Shown: one piece after another, positions 1 through 5,180 of the stretch
Layout: each line of letters opens with the position of its first letter
How positions within the stretch are numbered: position 1 is the stretch's first letter
Source of the DNA: Peptococcaceae bacterium
GTDB lineage: Bacteria > Bacillota > Peptococcia > Peptococcales > Peptococcaceae
Direction: 5' to 3'
DNA length: 5,180 nucleotides
NCBI GenBank assembly: GCA_017387265.1
Contig: JAFOFM010000193.1
Span: 1 to 5,180 of the forward strand
Notes under the pieces: model-generated
The model's database searches: none
Seen by the model: only the letters and a program-made list of their open reading frames with translations
What the model was told of the DNA's origin: nothing
Program-made: the position numbers and the translations under genes

Positions 1-79
1 AATGCTGAACTGCGACTTATCTGAGCTGGATACACGCCTTTTATACAGCATTGCCTTCATGTTAAAGAAAATTATGTAG
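1..79 (+). CDS. Probable 3' end of an upstream gene (partial, unknown product)
   Basis: A frame read from base 2 stays open from the left edge to a TAG at 77-79 and encodes about 25 residues (...DLSELDTRLLYSIAFMLKKIM). The peptide is amphipathic, with Leu/Ile/Met spaced as in a helix and a basic end, like the C-terminal helix of a cytoplasmic protein; C-termini of small transcriptional regulators often look like this. I do not recognise a family, and the visible part is too short for a function. The other two + frames hit stops early. One - strand frame is also open here, but it has no ribosome binding site before its possible ATG near base 60. If this is a regulator, the inverted repeats just downstream could be its target; that is speculation. 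No clean terminator follows it. Confidence 0.4.
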   Translation, partial: MLNCDLSELDTRLLYSIAFMLKKIM

Positions 80-94
80 GTTGTTCACAGAAAA

Positions 95-136
95 TCAAAG
101 CATGTGTGCCAAAGCACAGCAAAAGTTATGCTTTGA
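95..136. promoter_or_regulatory. Nested inverted repeat, candidate operator or activator site
   Basis: Two inverted repeats are nested here. The outer arms TCAAAGCAT (95-103) and ATGCTTTGA (128-136) are perfect 9-bp complements 24 bases apart. Inside them lies a 14-bp palindrome, TGTGC-CAAA-GCACA (105-118). The element ends four bases before the candidate -35 box at 141, a usual place for an activator or for an operator next to a promoter. It could also fold as RNA and act as a weak terminator of the upstream gene, since a T-tract lies at 148-153. That tract starts about 11 bases past the stem, so a protein-binding site seems more likely. The bound protein is unknown. The inner motif resembles, but does not match, a CRP/FNR-type half-site pair. 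Confidence 0.45.
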
Positions 137-140
137 GATA

Positions 141-168
141 TTGAAAATTTTTTGTAATGATATATTAT
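141..168 (+). promoter_or_regulatory. Candidate sigma-A promoter for the aminotransferase operon
   Basis: A TTGAAA box (141-146, five of six to consensus) is followed after 16 bases by TATTAT (163-168). An overlapping alternative is an extended -10, TGATATATT at 158-166. The surroundings are very AT-rich, so the exact -10 cannot be fixed by eye. A start near base 175 would give a leader of roughly 95 bases that contains the hairpin at 186-226. I saw no sigma-54 -24/-12 pair in this region. Confidence 0.4.
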
Positions 169-185
169 ATTTATAGGTAGTATGA

Positions 186-226
186 GAGGAATCCGATAAG
201 GTCGAAATAAACAGTATCGATTCCTT
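186..226 (+). promoter_or_regulatory. Hairpin in the 5' leader of the operon
   Basis: AGGAATC (187-193) pairs with GATTCCT (219-225), a G-T pair adds one step outside, and after a bulged C at 194 GATA (195-198) pairs with TATC (215-218). The loop is 16 bases (199-214) and purine-rich. No U-tract follows directly, so it is not an ordinary terminator. It lies about 45 bases before the start codon and leaves the ribosome binding site free. Possible roles are protecting the 5' end of an abundant mRNA or a protein-binding leader structure. I recognise no riboswitch class. Confidence 0.35.
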
Positions 227-270
227 CTTAAAAAATAATTTTTATATTTTGAAAGGATGGTAATTCAAAA

Positions 271-1656
271 ATGGCATTAACAGGTAAAGAAGTATCTCAG
301 ATGCATGCTCAGTACATTGCACAGTCTTGGTCCAAATCCGGCGGTGCTGCAAGACCAATCAAAAGCGGTAAAGGTATCTATCTGTACGACTACGATGGTA
401 ACGAAATCGCTGACATGAGCTCCCTGCTGGTATGCGCTAACTTAGGTCACAGCCTGCCAGAAATGGTAGAAGCTATCAAAGCTCAGGCTGACCAGATCTG
501 CTTCGTAGCTCCTTGCTACTCCACAGAAGCTAAATCCACTCTGGCTAAAAAAATCGTTGGTATCGCTGGTGAAGATCACTTCCAGCGCGTACTGTTCACC
601 AACGGTGGTGCTGAAGCGAACGAAAACGCTATGAAAATCGCTCGTAACTACACAGGCCGTACAAAAATCTTCAACCGTTACAGAAGCTACCACGGTGCTT
701 CCCTGGGTGCTTCCAATGCATCTGGTGACTGGAGACGTTTCGCTGCTGAAGTTGGTGGCGCTAATGGCTTCGTAAAATTCATCGATCCATACACATATCA
801 TGATGGTTGGAACCCAGAAGATGAAGAAAAAGCAACAGCTTACTACCTGCACCTGTTAGAAGAACAGCTGCACTATGAAGGCGTTCAGAACATCGCTGCT
901 ATCATGATGGAATCCATCACAGGCGCTAACGGCGTTCTGATCCCACCTAAAGGTTACATGGAAGGCGTACGCGCTCTGTGCGACAAATACGGCATCCTGA
1001 TGATCTGCGACGAAGTTATGGCTGGTTTCGGTCGTACCGGTAAAATGTTCTGCTGGCAGAACTTCGATATCGTTCCAGATATCATCACATTCGCTAAAGG
1101 TGTTAACTGCGGTTACGTTCCACTGGGCGGCGTAGTTATGTCCAAAGAAATCTCCAAATACTTCGAAGAAAACGTTCTGCAGTGCGGTCTGACCTACTCC
1201 GGTCATACACTGGCTTGCGCAGCTGGTAACGCAGCTGTTGACTACTACCTGAACAACAACGTTTGTGACCATGTAGTAGAAGTTGGTAAAGTTCTGGGCG
1301 CTTGGCTGAACGAAATGAAAGAAAAACACGCTTGCATTGGTGAAGTTCGTCAGATCGGTCTGTTCTCCGCTATCGAACTGGTTAAAGACAAAGAAACCCG
1401 TGAACCACTGGATTTCTACGGCAAACCAAATGCAATCAAAGCTCAGGCTATTGCTAAATTAGAAAACGAATACAACATTCACACCTATGGTCGTGAAAAC
1501 ACAATCTCCATTTGTCCTCCACTGATCATCACCGAAGAACAGCTGGTAGCAGTACTGCCAAAATTCGATGAAGTTCTGACATGGATCGACGAACAGCTGC
1601 CAACATTAGAAAAAGATGCTAACTACACAACAGCTGTTGCTTGCTTCAGAAAATAA
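271..1656 (+). CDS. PLP-dependent class III (omega-) aminotransferase
   Basis: A 461-residue fold-type I aminotransferase of class III, the usual length for the family. It transfers a terminal amino group from an omega-amino acid, amine or aminosulfonate to a 2-oxo acid such as pyruvate or 2-oxoglutarate, releasing an aldehyde in the cytoplasm. Visible marks in order are: the substrate-entry segment around 30-60; the PLP-phosphate loop NGGAEAN (111-117); the cofactor-stacking aromatic in SYHG (Tyr140); Glu214 in MMES; the pyridine-nitrogen aspartate in CDEVMAGFGRTG (Asp247); the Schiff-base lysine in TFAKG (Lys276); the TYSGH motif supplying Thr308 to the partner subunit; and an R-x-x-G-L motif at Arg360. 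The start is fixed by GAAAGGATGG at 251-260, 10 bases before the ATG. It leads an operon with the Fe-ADH 120 bases downstream, so the aldehyde is probably reduced at once. The overall look is closest to taurine/beta-alanine/GABA/5-aminovalerate-type enzymes, and I cannot choose among them. Codon use is extremely biased (Lys AAA, Glu GAA, Gln CAG almost throughout), which suggests high expression. Confidence 0.93.
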   Translation: MALTGKEVSQMHAQYIAQSWSKSGGAARPIKSGKGIYLYDYDGNEIADMSSLLVCANLGHSLPEMVEAIKAQADQICFVAPCYSTEAKSTLAKKIVGIAGEDHFQRVLFTNGGAEANENAMKIARNYTGRTKIFNRYRSYHGASLGASNASGDWRRFAAEVGGANGFVKFIDPYTYHDGWNPEDEEKATAYYLHLLEEQLHYEGVQNIAAIMMESITGANGVLIPPKGYMEGVRALCDKYGILMICDEVMAGFGRTGKMFCWQNFDIVPDIITFAKGVNCGYVPLGGVVMSKEISKYFEENVLQCGLTYSGHTLACAAGNAAVDYYLNNNVCDHVVEVGKVLGAWLNEMKEKHACIGEVRQIGLFSAIELVKDKETREPLDFYGKPNAIKAQAIAKLENEYNIHTYGRENTISICPPLIITEEQLVAVLPKFDEVLTWIDEQLPTLEKDANYTTAVACFRK

Positions 1657-1676
1657 TTTAAAACCATGAATTTTAT

Positions 1677-1714
1677 GACAGGCTGTCTATTTTAATATGA
1701 GTAGATGGCCTGTC
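1677..1714 (+). other. Intercistronic 13-bp hairpin without U-tract
   Basis: The arms at 1677-1689 and 1702-1714 pair over 13 positions, 11 Watson-Crick and two G-T, around a 12-base AT-rich loop. The stem base is GACAGGC/GCCTGTC. The bases after it are TTACTAAAAC rather than a U-run, so efficient intrinsic termination is unlikely. It sits 20 bases after the aminotransferase stop and 62 bases before the ADH start. It could be a 3' stabiliser or a partial attenuator that sets the ratio of the two proteins. No convincing separate promoter is visible between hairpin and ADH, so I treat the two genes as one operon. Confidence 0.55.
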
Positions 1715-1776
1715 TTACTAAAACGGGATTTTCCGTAGACTATTTTTCAAATATTCGAAAGGTGGATTTTATAATC

Positions 1777-2913
1777 ATGGCATCTTGGAACTATATTCAG
1801 CCAGTTGAAATCAGATTCGGCGCTGGCTTAGTAAACAAAATCGATGAATTCGCAAAAGAACTGGGCGTAGAAAACGGTCTGTTAGTAGCAGACAAATTCT
1901 TCATGTCCAACGGTCTGGCTCAGAAAATCGTTGACAGCAGCAACGGTGCTTTAACAGCTGCTTTCGGTGATGTTTCTCCAAACCCAGACGTAACAGAAAT
2001 CGATGCTTGTGCTGAACTGATCAGACAGAACAAACACGGCTTCGTAGTAGCACTGGGTGGCGGTTCCGCTCTGGACGCTGCTAAAGCTGCTGCAAGTGTT
2101 TGCATGACCAACGATTCCATCTCCGTATACCACGGTACTGGCGTTGCTCTGCCACCAGAACACCTGCCACTGATCGCTGTACCAACAACATCCGGTACTG
2201 GTTCCGAAGTTACAAAAGTATCTGTAGTAACCAACCATGCTATTGGTAAAAAATGCCCAATCAACTCCATGAACTTCTACCCAACACTGGCAGTAGTTGA
2301 CCCAGAATTAACCTACAGCTGCCCACCAAAAGTAACTGCAGGTTGCGGTATCGACGTACTGTGCCACGCTGTTGAAGGTTTCTGGAGCAAAAACCATCAG
2401 CCAATCTGTGACGCTGTAGCTCTGGAAGCTTGCCGTCTGGTATTCAAATATCTGTATCGTGCATACGAAAACCCTAACGATGTAGAAGCTCGTGAAAAAA
2501 TGGCTGAAGCATCCGTAATGGCTGGTCTGGCATTCACTATTCCTCTGACAACTGGTTCCCATGCTTGTTCCTTCCCATTAACCAACATCCACGGCATTCC
2601 ACACGGTGAAGCTTGCGGTATCACATTAGACTACTTCGCAAGAATCAACGCTAAAGATGCAGAAGTTGGTCCTCGTATGAACGAATTCGCTCAGAACCTG
2701 GGCTTCAAAGATATGCTGGAAATGGCTGACGCTATCCACGATCTGAAAGCTAGCATGGGTCTGAGAAACGGTCTGAAAGACCTGAACCTGACTGAAGAAC
2801 AGATCGCTGATCTGTGCCGCATCAGTGTTCATCCAAACCTGCGCAACAACCCAGTATACATCACTGACGAAATGTTAGATGAAATGTATCACTACCTGGC
2901 TTCCCAGAACTAA
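1777..2913 (+). CDS. Iron-containing (group III) alcohol dehydrogenase, aldehyde-reducing
   Basis: A 378-residue group III metal-dependent alcohol dehydrogenase, normal length for the family. It reversibly interconverts an aldehyde and an alcohol with NAD(H) in the cytoplasm; next to a transaminase, the likely direction is reduction of the semialdehyde formed upstream. The N-terminal dinucleotide domain shows GGGS (94-97) and PTTSGTGSE (136-144). Asp39 sits where E. coli FucO has Asp39, which favours NAD over NADP. The metal ligands by alignment to FucO are Asp193, His197, His262 and His276 (the last in IPHG), all present. The second family histidine (FucO His267) is Phe266 here, in the segment SHACSFPLTN. 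Start choice: the frame is open to an ATG at 1705, but that ATG lies inside a hairpin and lacks a ribosome binding site. The ATG at 1777 has GAAAGGTGG at 1757-1765 and begins the conserved family N-terminus. Candidate roles include sulfoacetaldehyde, phosphonoacetaldehyde, succinate or glutarate semialdehyde reductase. Codon bias is as strong as in the aminotransferase. Confidence 0.92.
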   Translation: MASWNYIQPVEIRFGAGLVNKIDEFAKELGVENGLLVADKFFMSNGLAQKIVDSSNGALTAAFGDVSPNPDVTEIDACAELIRQNKHGFVVALGGGSALDAAKAAASVCMTNDSISVYHGTGVALPPEHLPLIAVPTTSGTGSEVTKVSVVTNHAIGKKCPINSMNFYPTLAVVDPELTYSCPPKVTAGCGIDVLCHAVEGFWSKNHQPICDAVALEACRLVFKYLYRAYENPNDVEAREKMAEASVMAGLAFTIPLTTGSHACSFPLTNIHGIPHGEACGITLDYFARINAKDAEVGPRMNEFAQNLGFKDMLEMADAIHDLKASMGLRNGLKDLNLTEEQIADLCRISVHPNLRNNPVYITDEMLDEMYHYLASQN

Positions 2914-2939
2914 TTTTAGTTCTTGAGATAAGCTTATTC

Positions 2940-2973
2940 ACAGCGTATCGCTTCGGCGGTACGCTGTTTTTTT
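2940..2973 (+). terminator. Intrinsic terminator of the aminotransferase-ADH operon
   Basis: A 12-bp stem (2940-2951 with 2956-2967, one G-T pair) closes on a C(TTCG)G tetraloop, an exceptionally stable RNA loop, and runs straight into seven Ts (2967-2973). It begins 27 bases after the ADH stop codon. It closes the two-gene operon and separates it from the small gene downstream. Confidence 0.95.
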
Positions 2974-3343
2974 ATTGAATTTTACCGGGCGGGCTGAGCT
3001 GTGTAACATTAATGCGATATGTATCGTATGTCTGCGTATTTCATTTATTGTGCGTATTGATTTTTTTGTGTCAGCTACATAAGAAAGCTGTATTTTAACG
3101 AAATTTCATGAAAAATGTATAGTGTATGCATTTGTATTATATGTAAATTTTCGCTCTTTATACGGCAAATATGAGCCTCTATCAGCCTTGCAATAAGAGA
3201 TGGATACCTGTTTCTATTTCTGGTTTGTATATTTCTATCTGACCAGTGAAAATATTAAATCTGTTATGTTTAGTATGTTTAAATGAGTCTGTATGGGGTA
3301 AAAAATAATTAACAATAAAACTGTCAGGAAAGGAGGCAGGAAA
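2974..3343. other. 370-base AT-rich intergenic region, no supported gene
   Basis: No open frame here has a credible start and ribosome binding site on either strand. Small structures seen are: an imperfectly spaced palindrome CGATA-TG-TATCG (3015-3026); TGCGTATT repeated at 3033-3040 and 3051-3058, 18 bases apart; a CAGCT/AGCTG inverted repeat (3072-3076 with 3086-3090); and tandem TATGTTTA at 3265-3272 and 3274-3281. The best promoter candidate for the small gene at 3344 is CTGACC (3239-3244), 17 bases, TGTTAT (3262-3267), only four of six at each box. The region may carry regulation of that small gene, a short RNA, or nothing. Confidence 0.4.
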
Positions 3344-3472
3344 ATGGATATTATTATCATGGGCGTTGGCGGTTCTTTAATCTTTTTGGCGATTACCTGG
3401 TTATGCATTCGGCATAATAAAAAAGAAATTGAAAGAAATCCGGATTATAAAATTCAGGGCGTTGATGAATAG
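3344..3472 (+). CDS. Small single-pass membrane protein, 42 residues, unknown function
   Basis: An ATG at 3344 is preceded by AAAGGAGG (3329-3336) with a 7-base gap, the strongest ribosome binding site in the window. The 42-residue product has a hydrophobic segment at about residues 3-22 (glycine-rich start, then Leu/Ile/Phe/Trp). A hydrophilic tail follows, basic at RHNKKEIER (23-31) and ending in DE. By the positive-inside rule the tail should face the cytoplasm. The gene is alone, with a terminator directly after its stop. Small one-helix proteins of this shape often serve as accessory subunits of transporters or respiratory complexes, but no partner gene is adjacent and I do not recognise the family. 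The ribosome binding site, length and terminator make a real gene likely. Confidence 0.75.
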   Translation: MDIIIMGVGGSLIFLAITWLCIRHNKKEIERNPDYKIQGVDE

Positions 3473-3481
3473 TTACAAAAC

Positions 3482-3534
3482 AAAAAGGCGATTTACCAGT
3501 CATTTCAGCATGATTGATAAATCGCCTTTTTTTT
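3482..3534. terminator. Bidirectional intrinsic terminator between convergent genes
   Basis: AAAAAGGCGATTTA (3482-3495) and TAAATCGCCTTTTT (3518-3531) are perfect 14-bp complements. Inside, AGTCAT (3498-3503) can pair further with ATGATT (3510-3515), including one G-T pair. Reading right, the stem runs into eight Ts (3527-3534) and ends the small gene, whose stop is 10 bases upstream. Reading left, the A-rich left side becomes a U-tract for the - strand gene, whose stop is at 3555-3553. It therefore serves both convergent units. Confidence 0.93.
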
Positions 3535-3552
3535 AGTTACTTATTTTAGTAA

Positions 3553-5180
3553 TTAATTTGCGTAGCTTGCTGCCGCGTGGAAACGCTGCAGATACAGTGC
3601 CAGAGTGGCACGTTTGATGGTGTTGTTGTACAGGGTCATGGTGCTGTCTACTTCACCGGTACCCAGAACAATTTTATGGTCCATACTCCAGATTAAAGCG
3701 CGGATACCTTCTTCCGGCAGTTCCGGATAGTTGGTCATCAGCTGGGAAATATCCATCTGTTCGTAGGATGCATCTGGACATTGACGGTACATAAACTTGG
3801 AAAGTTCCCCGATAGTAATCGGTTCGCTCCAGAGGGCAGCATCGTCCAGAATTCCTTCTTCCAGCGCCCAGGTGAGTGCGGCTTCCTGTTCCGGCACCTC
3901 GGTAACAGCAGGAGAACCGGCCATTAAATACATTGTATTCAGACAGTCCGAAACATACTGTTTGCTTTCTGCCCCGAAAACGGTTTCACCTTTTGGTTCC
4001 ATATAGCCGTTAGCTACCATGAATACAACAGCAGATTCTTTATATGGGTCTTTAATATCCTCGTAGTTTACAATGCCTTCGCTGTCCGACTCTACGCCAT
4101 AGATGAAGCCGTAGTAATCGTTTGTGAGAATTGCAGAGGATAAGGTAAAGATGTTGCTTACATAATTCAGATAATTCTGCAGAGTGTCTTTTTCGATGGT
4201 AATCGAAGGATCGTGCGGAATTACTTCGCCATTATTTGCGTTATAACGGAAATCTTTTGTGATAAAGCTGCGGTCGTAAAGCAGTGCCAGATGCGGTGCA
4301 TCAGACAGTACGTCTTTACCGGCCAGCAGACGGGAATCATAATCCACACCTAAAAGATTCAGCACAGTTGGCAGAATATCGATAGAACTGCAGTATTCAT
4401 CCACCTGTACCGCTTCCATGCCAGGTACGTAGCAGATGAAGCTGTTGCGGTAACATTCAAATGCAGAATCAACTTCTGTACCAGCCAGCTCGTTGAAATC
4501 CTCATCGGTTAAACCGTAAGGATAATGGTCTGCAGTCAGAACAATCATGGTATTGTCCGCTTTGCCTGCTGCTTCCAGCTCTTTCATCAGAGCCTGCAGT
4601 GCATATTCCACTTCCAGGTTGCAGGCAATATAAGCCTGAACCGGTTCAGAATAAGGCAGGTGGGCAACTTTGTCACGATGTTTCGCACTCATATCGTTGG
4701 TCCAGTCATACTGATAATGGCCGCTGTAGGTCATGTAGTATGCATGAAACGGTTTTTTGCTGCGAATGAAATCTTTCATAGATTCCTTCATCATGTCATG
4801 GTCGGAATACGGATTGCTTGCCGCCAGATTTAAGCCCATACCGACCGATTTAAATTCATAGCCCATGTTTGGATGGGTGATATAACGGTCGTAGAAAGAT
4901 CCGTAATAGTTGTGGTAGGCATAGGTTTCATACCCCTGTTCTCCCAGTGCATTGCCCAGACAGAACGGCAGATAGTTGTCAGCCGATTCATTGAAGCAGG
5001 ACTCGATTTTGTTGTGGGAGAAATCCGGCAGAAGACCCATACAGAAAGCATATTCCCCGTTTGTTGTAGTGTTGCGGAACGAGTTATAGAAATTGTTAAA
5101 CACAAAACCGCTATTGGCCAGTTTGTACAGAGTTGGTGTCATTTCCGGGTCAATTACCAGCGGATTAAAGGCTTCAGCAC
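3553..5180 (-). CDS. LTA-synthase/phosphoglycerol-transferase-type enzyme with three C-terminal SLH-like modules (5' end outside window)
   Basis: The frame stays open through the right edge, so the N-terminus, expected to carry about five membrane helices, is missing; the ATG at 5142 is internal. Numbering from the first full codon (5178-5176), 541 residues are visible. Residues 1 to about 357 form the extracytoplasmic sulfatase-fold domain of the LtaS/alkaline phosphatase superfamily, which moves glycerol-phosphate or a similar group from phosphatidylglycerol to a glycan or polymer. By alignment with S. aureus LtaS, the metal and nucleophile set is Glu2 (in AEAF, cf. Glu255), Thr38 (in NTTTNGEY, cf. 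Thr300) and Asp217-His218 (in LTADHYPYG, cf. Asp475-His476). Supporting substrate-pocket residues are His89 and Arg98 (YHNYYGSFYDR) and His154 (MTYSGHY). The family feature FITKDFRYNANNGEV follows near 305. Residues about 369-536 hold three degenerate SLH-like repeats, expected to anchor the enzyme to the cell wall. Nine cysteines in an exported protein are somewhat unusual. Codon use is mixed, unlike the operon. The exact product (LTA, another glycan decoration) is not determined by sequence. Confidence 0.88.
   Translation of the reverse strand, partial: AEAFNPLVIDPEMTPTLYKLANSGFVFNNFYNSFRNTTTNGEYAFCMGLLPDFSHNKIESCFNESADNYLPFCLGNALGEQGYETYAYHNYYGSFYDRYITHPNMGYEFKSVGMGLNLAASNPYSDHDMMKESMKDFIRSKKPFHAYYMTYSGHYQYDWTNDMSAKHRDKVAHLPYSEPVQAYIACNLEVEYALQALMKELEAAGKADNTMIVLTADHYPYGLTDEDFNELAGTEVDSAFECYRNSFICYVPGMEAVQVDEYCSSIDILPTVLNLLGVDYDSRLLAGKDVLSDAPHLALLYDRSFITKDFRYNANNGEVIPHDPSITIEKDTLQNYLNYVSNIFTLSSAILTNDYYGFIYGVESDSEGIVNYEDIKDPYKESAVVFMVANGYMEPKGETVFGAESKQYVSDCLNTMYLMAGSPAVTEVPEQEAALTWALEEGILDDAALWSEPITIGELSKFMYRQCPDASYEQMDISQLMTNYPELPEEGIRALIWSMDHKIVLGTGEVDSTMTLYNNTIKRATLALYLQRFHAAASYAN

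Noticed and set aside
1..60. Possible divergent - strand gene starting near base 60
   Set aside because: The frame is open to the edge, but the bases before its ATG are AT-rich without a Shine-Dalgarno, and the + strand frame gives a more protein-like C-terminal helix.
442..1329. Two long - strand open frames opposite the aminotransferase
   Set aside because: They lack ribosome binding sites. Their Cys/Phe/Val/Ser-rich composition is what the biased codons of the real gene give when read backwards.
1705..1776. Longer N-terminus for the Fe-ADH starting at an upstream ATG
   Set aside because: The ATG at 1705 is in the 3' arm of a hairpin with no ribosome binding site, and the extra 24 residues do not resemble the family N-terminus. 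The ATG at 1777 has both.
1920..2832. Several - strand open frames opposite the Fe-ADH
   Set aside because: Low-complexity shadow translations of a strongly biased gene, mutually overlapping and without start signals.
3170..3241. Possible 23-codon + strand frame in the intergenic region (ATG near 3170 to TGA near 3241)
   Set aside because: No ribosome binding site precedes it and the peptide shows no membrane, signal or family features.
3482..3534. Palindrome as an attachment site or part of a repeat array
   Set aside because: It is a single copy with flanking A and T tracts between convergent stop codons, exactly as expected of a bidirectional terminator.
3797..5105. Open frames on both strands overlapping the LTA-synthase-type gene
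   Set aside because: The long - strand frame has clear family motifs along its length; the others have none and no ribosome binding sites.

Overview
This 5180-base window looks like chromosomal DNA from a low-to-moderate GC anaerobic member of the Firmicutes. The evidence is strong purine-rich ribosome binding sites, AT-rich intergenic DNA, an LTA-synthase-type enzyme and C-terminal SLH-like modules. A Negativicutes or Clostridia gut anaerobe is my best guess. That is inference, because no rRNA or other phylogenetic marker is present.

Layout: (1) Bases 1-79 probably hold the last 25 codons of an upstream + strand gene of unknown identity. (2) Bases 80-270 form a regulatory region, with a nested inverted repeat, a candidate promoter and a leader hairpin. 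(3) Bases 271-2913 hold a two-gene + strand operon: a PLP-dependent class III (omega-amino group) aminotransferase, then an iron-dependent alcohol dehydrogenase. It ends in a textbook terminator with a UUCG tetraloop. A 13-bp hairpin without a U-tract sits between the two genes. (4) Bases 2974-3343 are 370 bases of AT-rich DNA with no convincing gene. (5) A 42-residue single-pass membrane protein that appears in no recognised family has a very strong ribosome binding site. (6) A bidirectional terminator separates it from (7) a convergent - strand gene that runs off the right edge. That gene encodes an LTA-synthase/phosphoglycerol-transferase-type extracytoplasmic enzyme followed by three degenerate SLH-like modules.

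How the genes work together: the aminotransferase should move an amino group from an omega-amino acid or aminosulfonate to a 2-oxo acid, giving a semialdehyde-type product. The Fe-ADH should then reduce that aldehyde to an alcohol with NAD(P)H. This is the logic of known fermentative modules: taurine to isethionate (Tpa or Toa with SarD), GABA to 4-hydroxybutyrate, 5-aminovalerate to 5-hydroxyvalerate, and beta-alanine to 3-hydroxypropionate. The sequence alone does not fix the substrate. Extreme codon bias in both genes suggests very high expression, so this is probably a major metabolic route. The right-hand gene is a separate envelope function. Nothing here shows a defence system, mobile element, CRISPR array or RNA gene.
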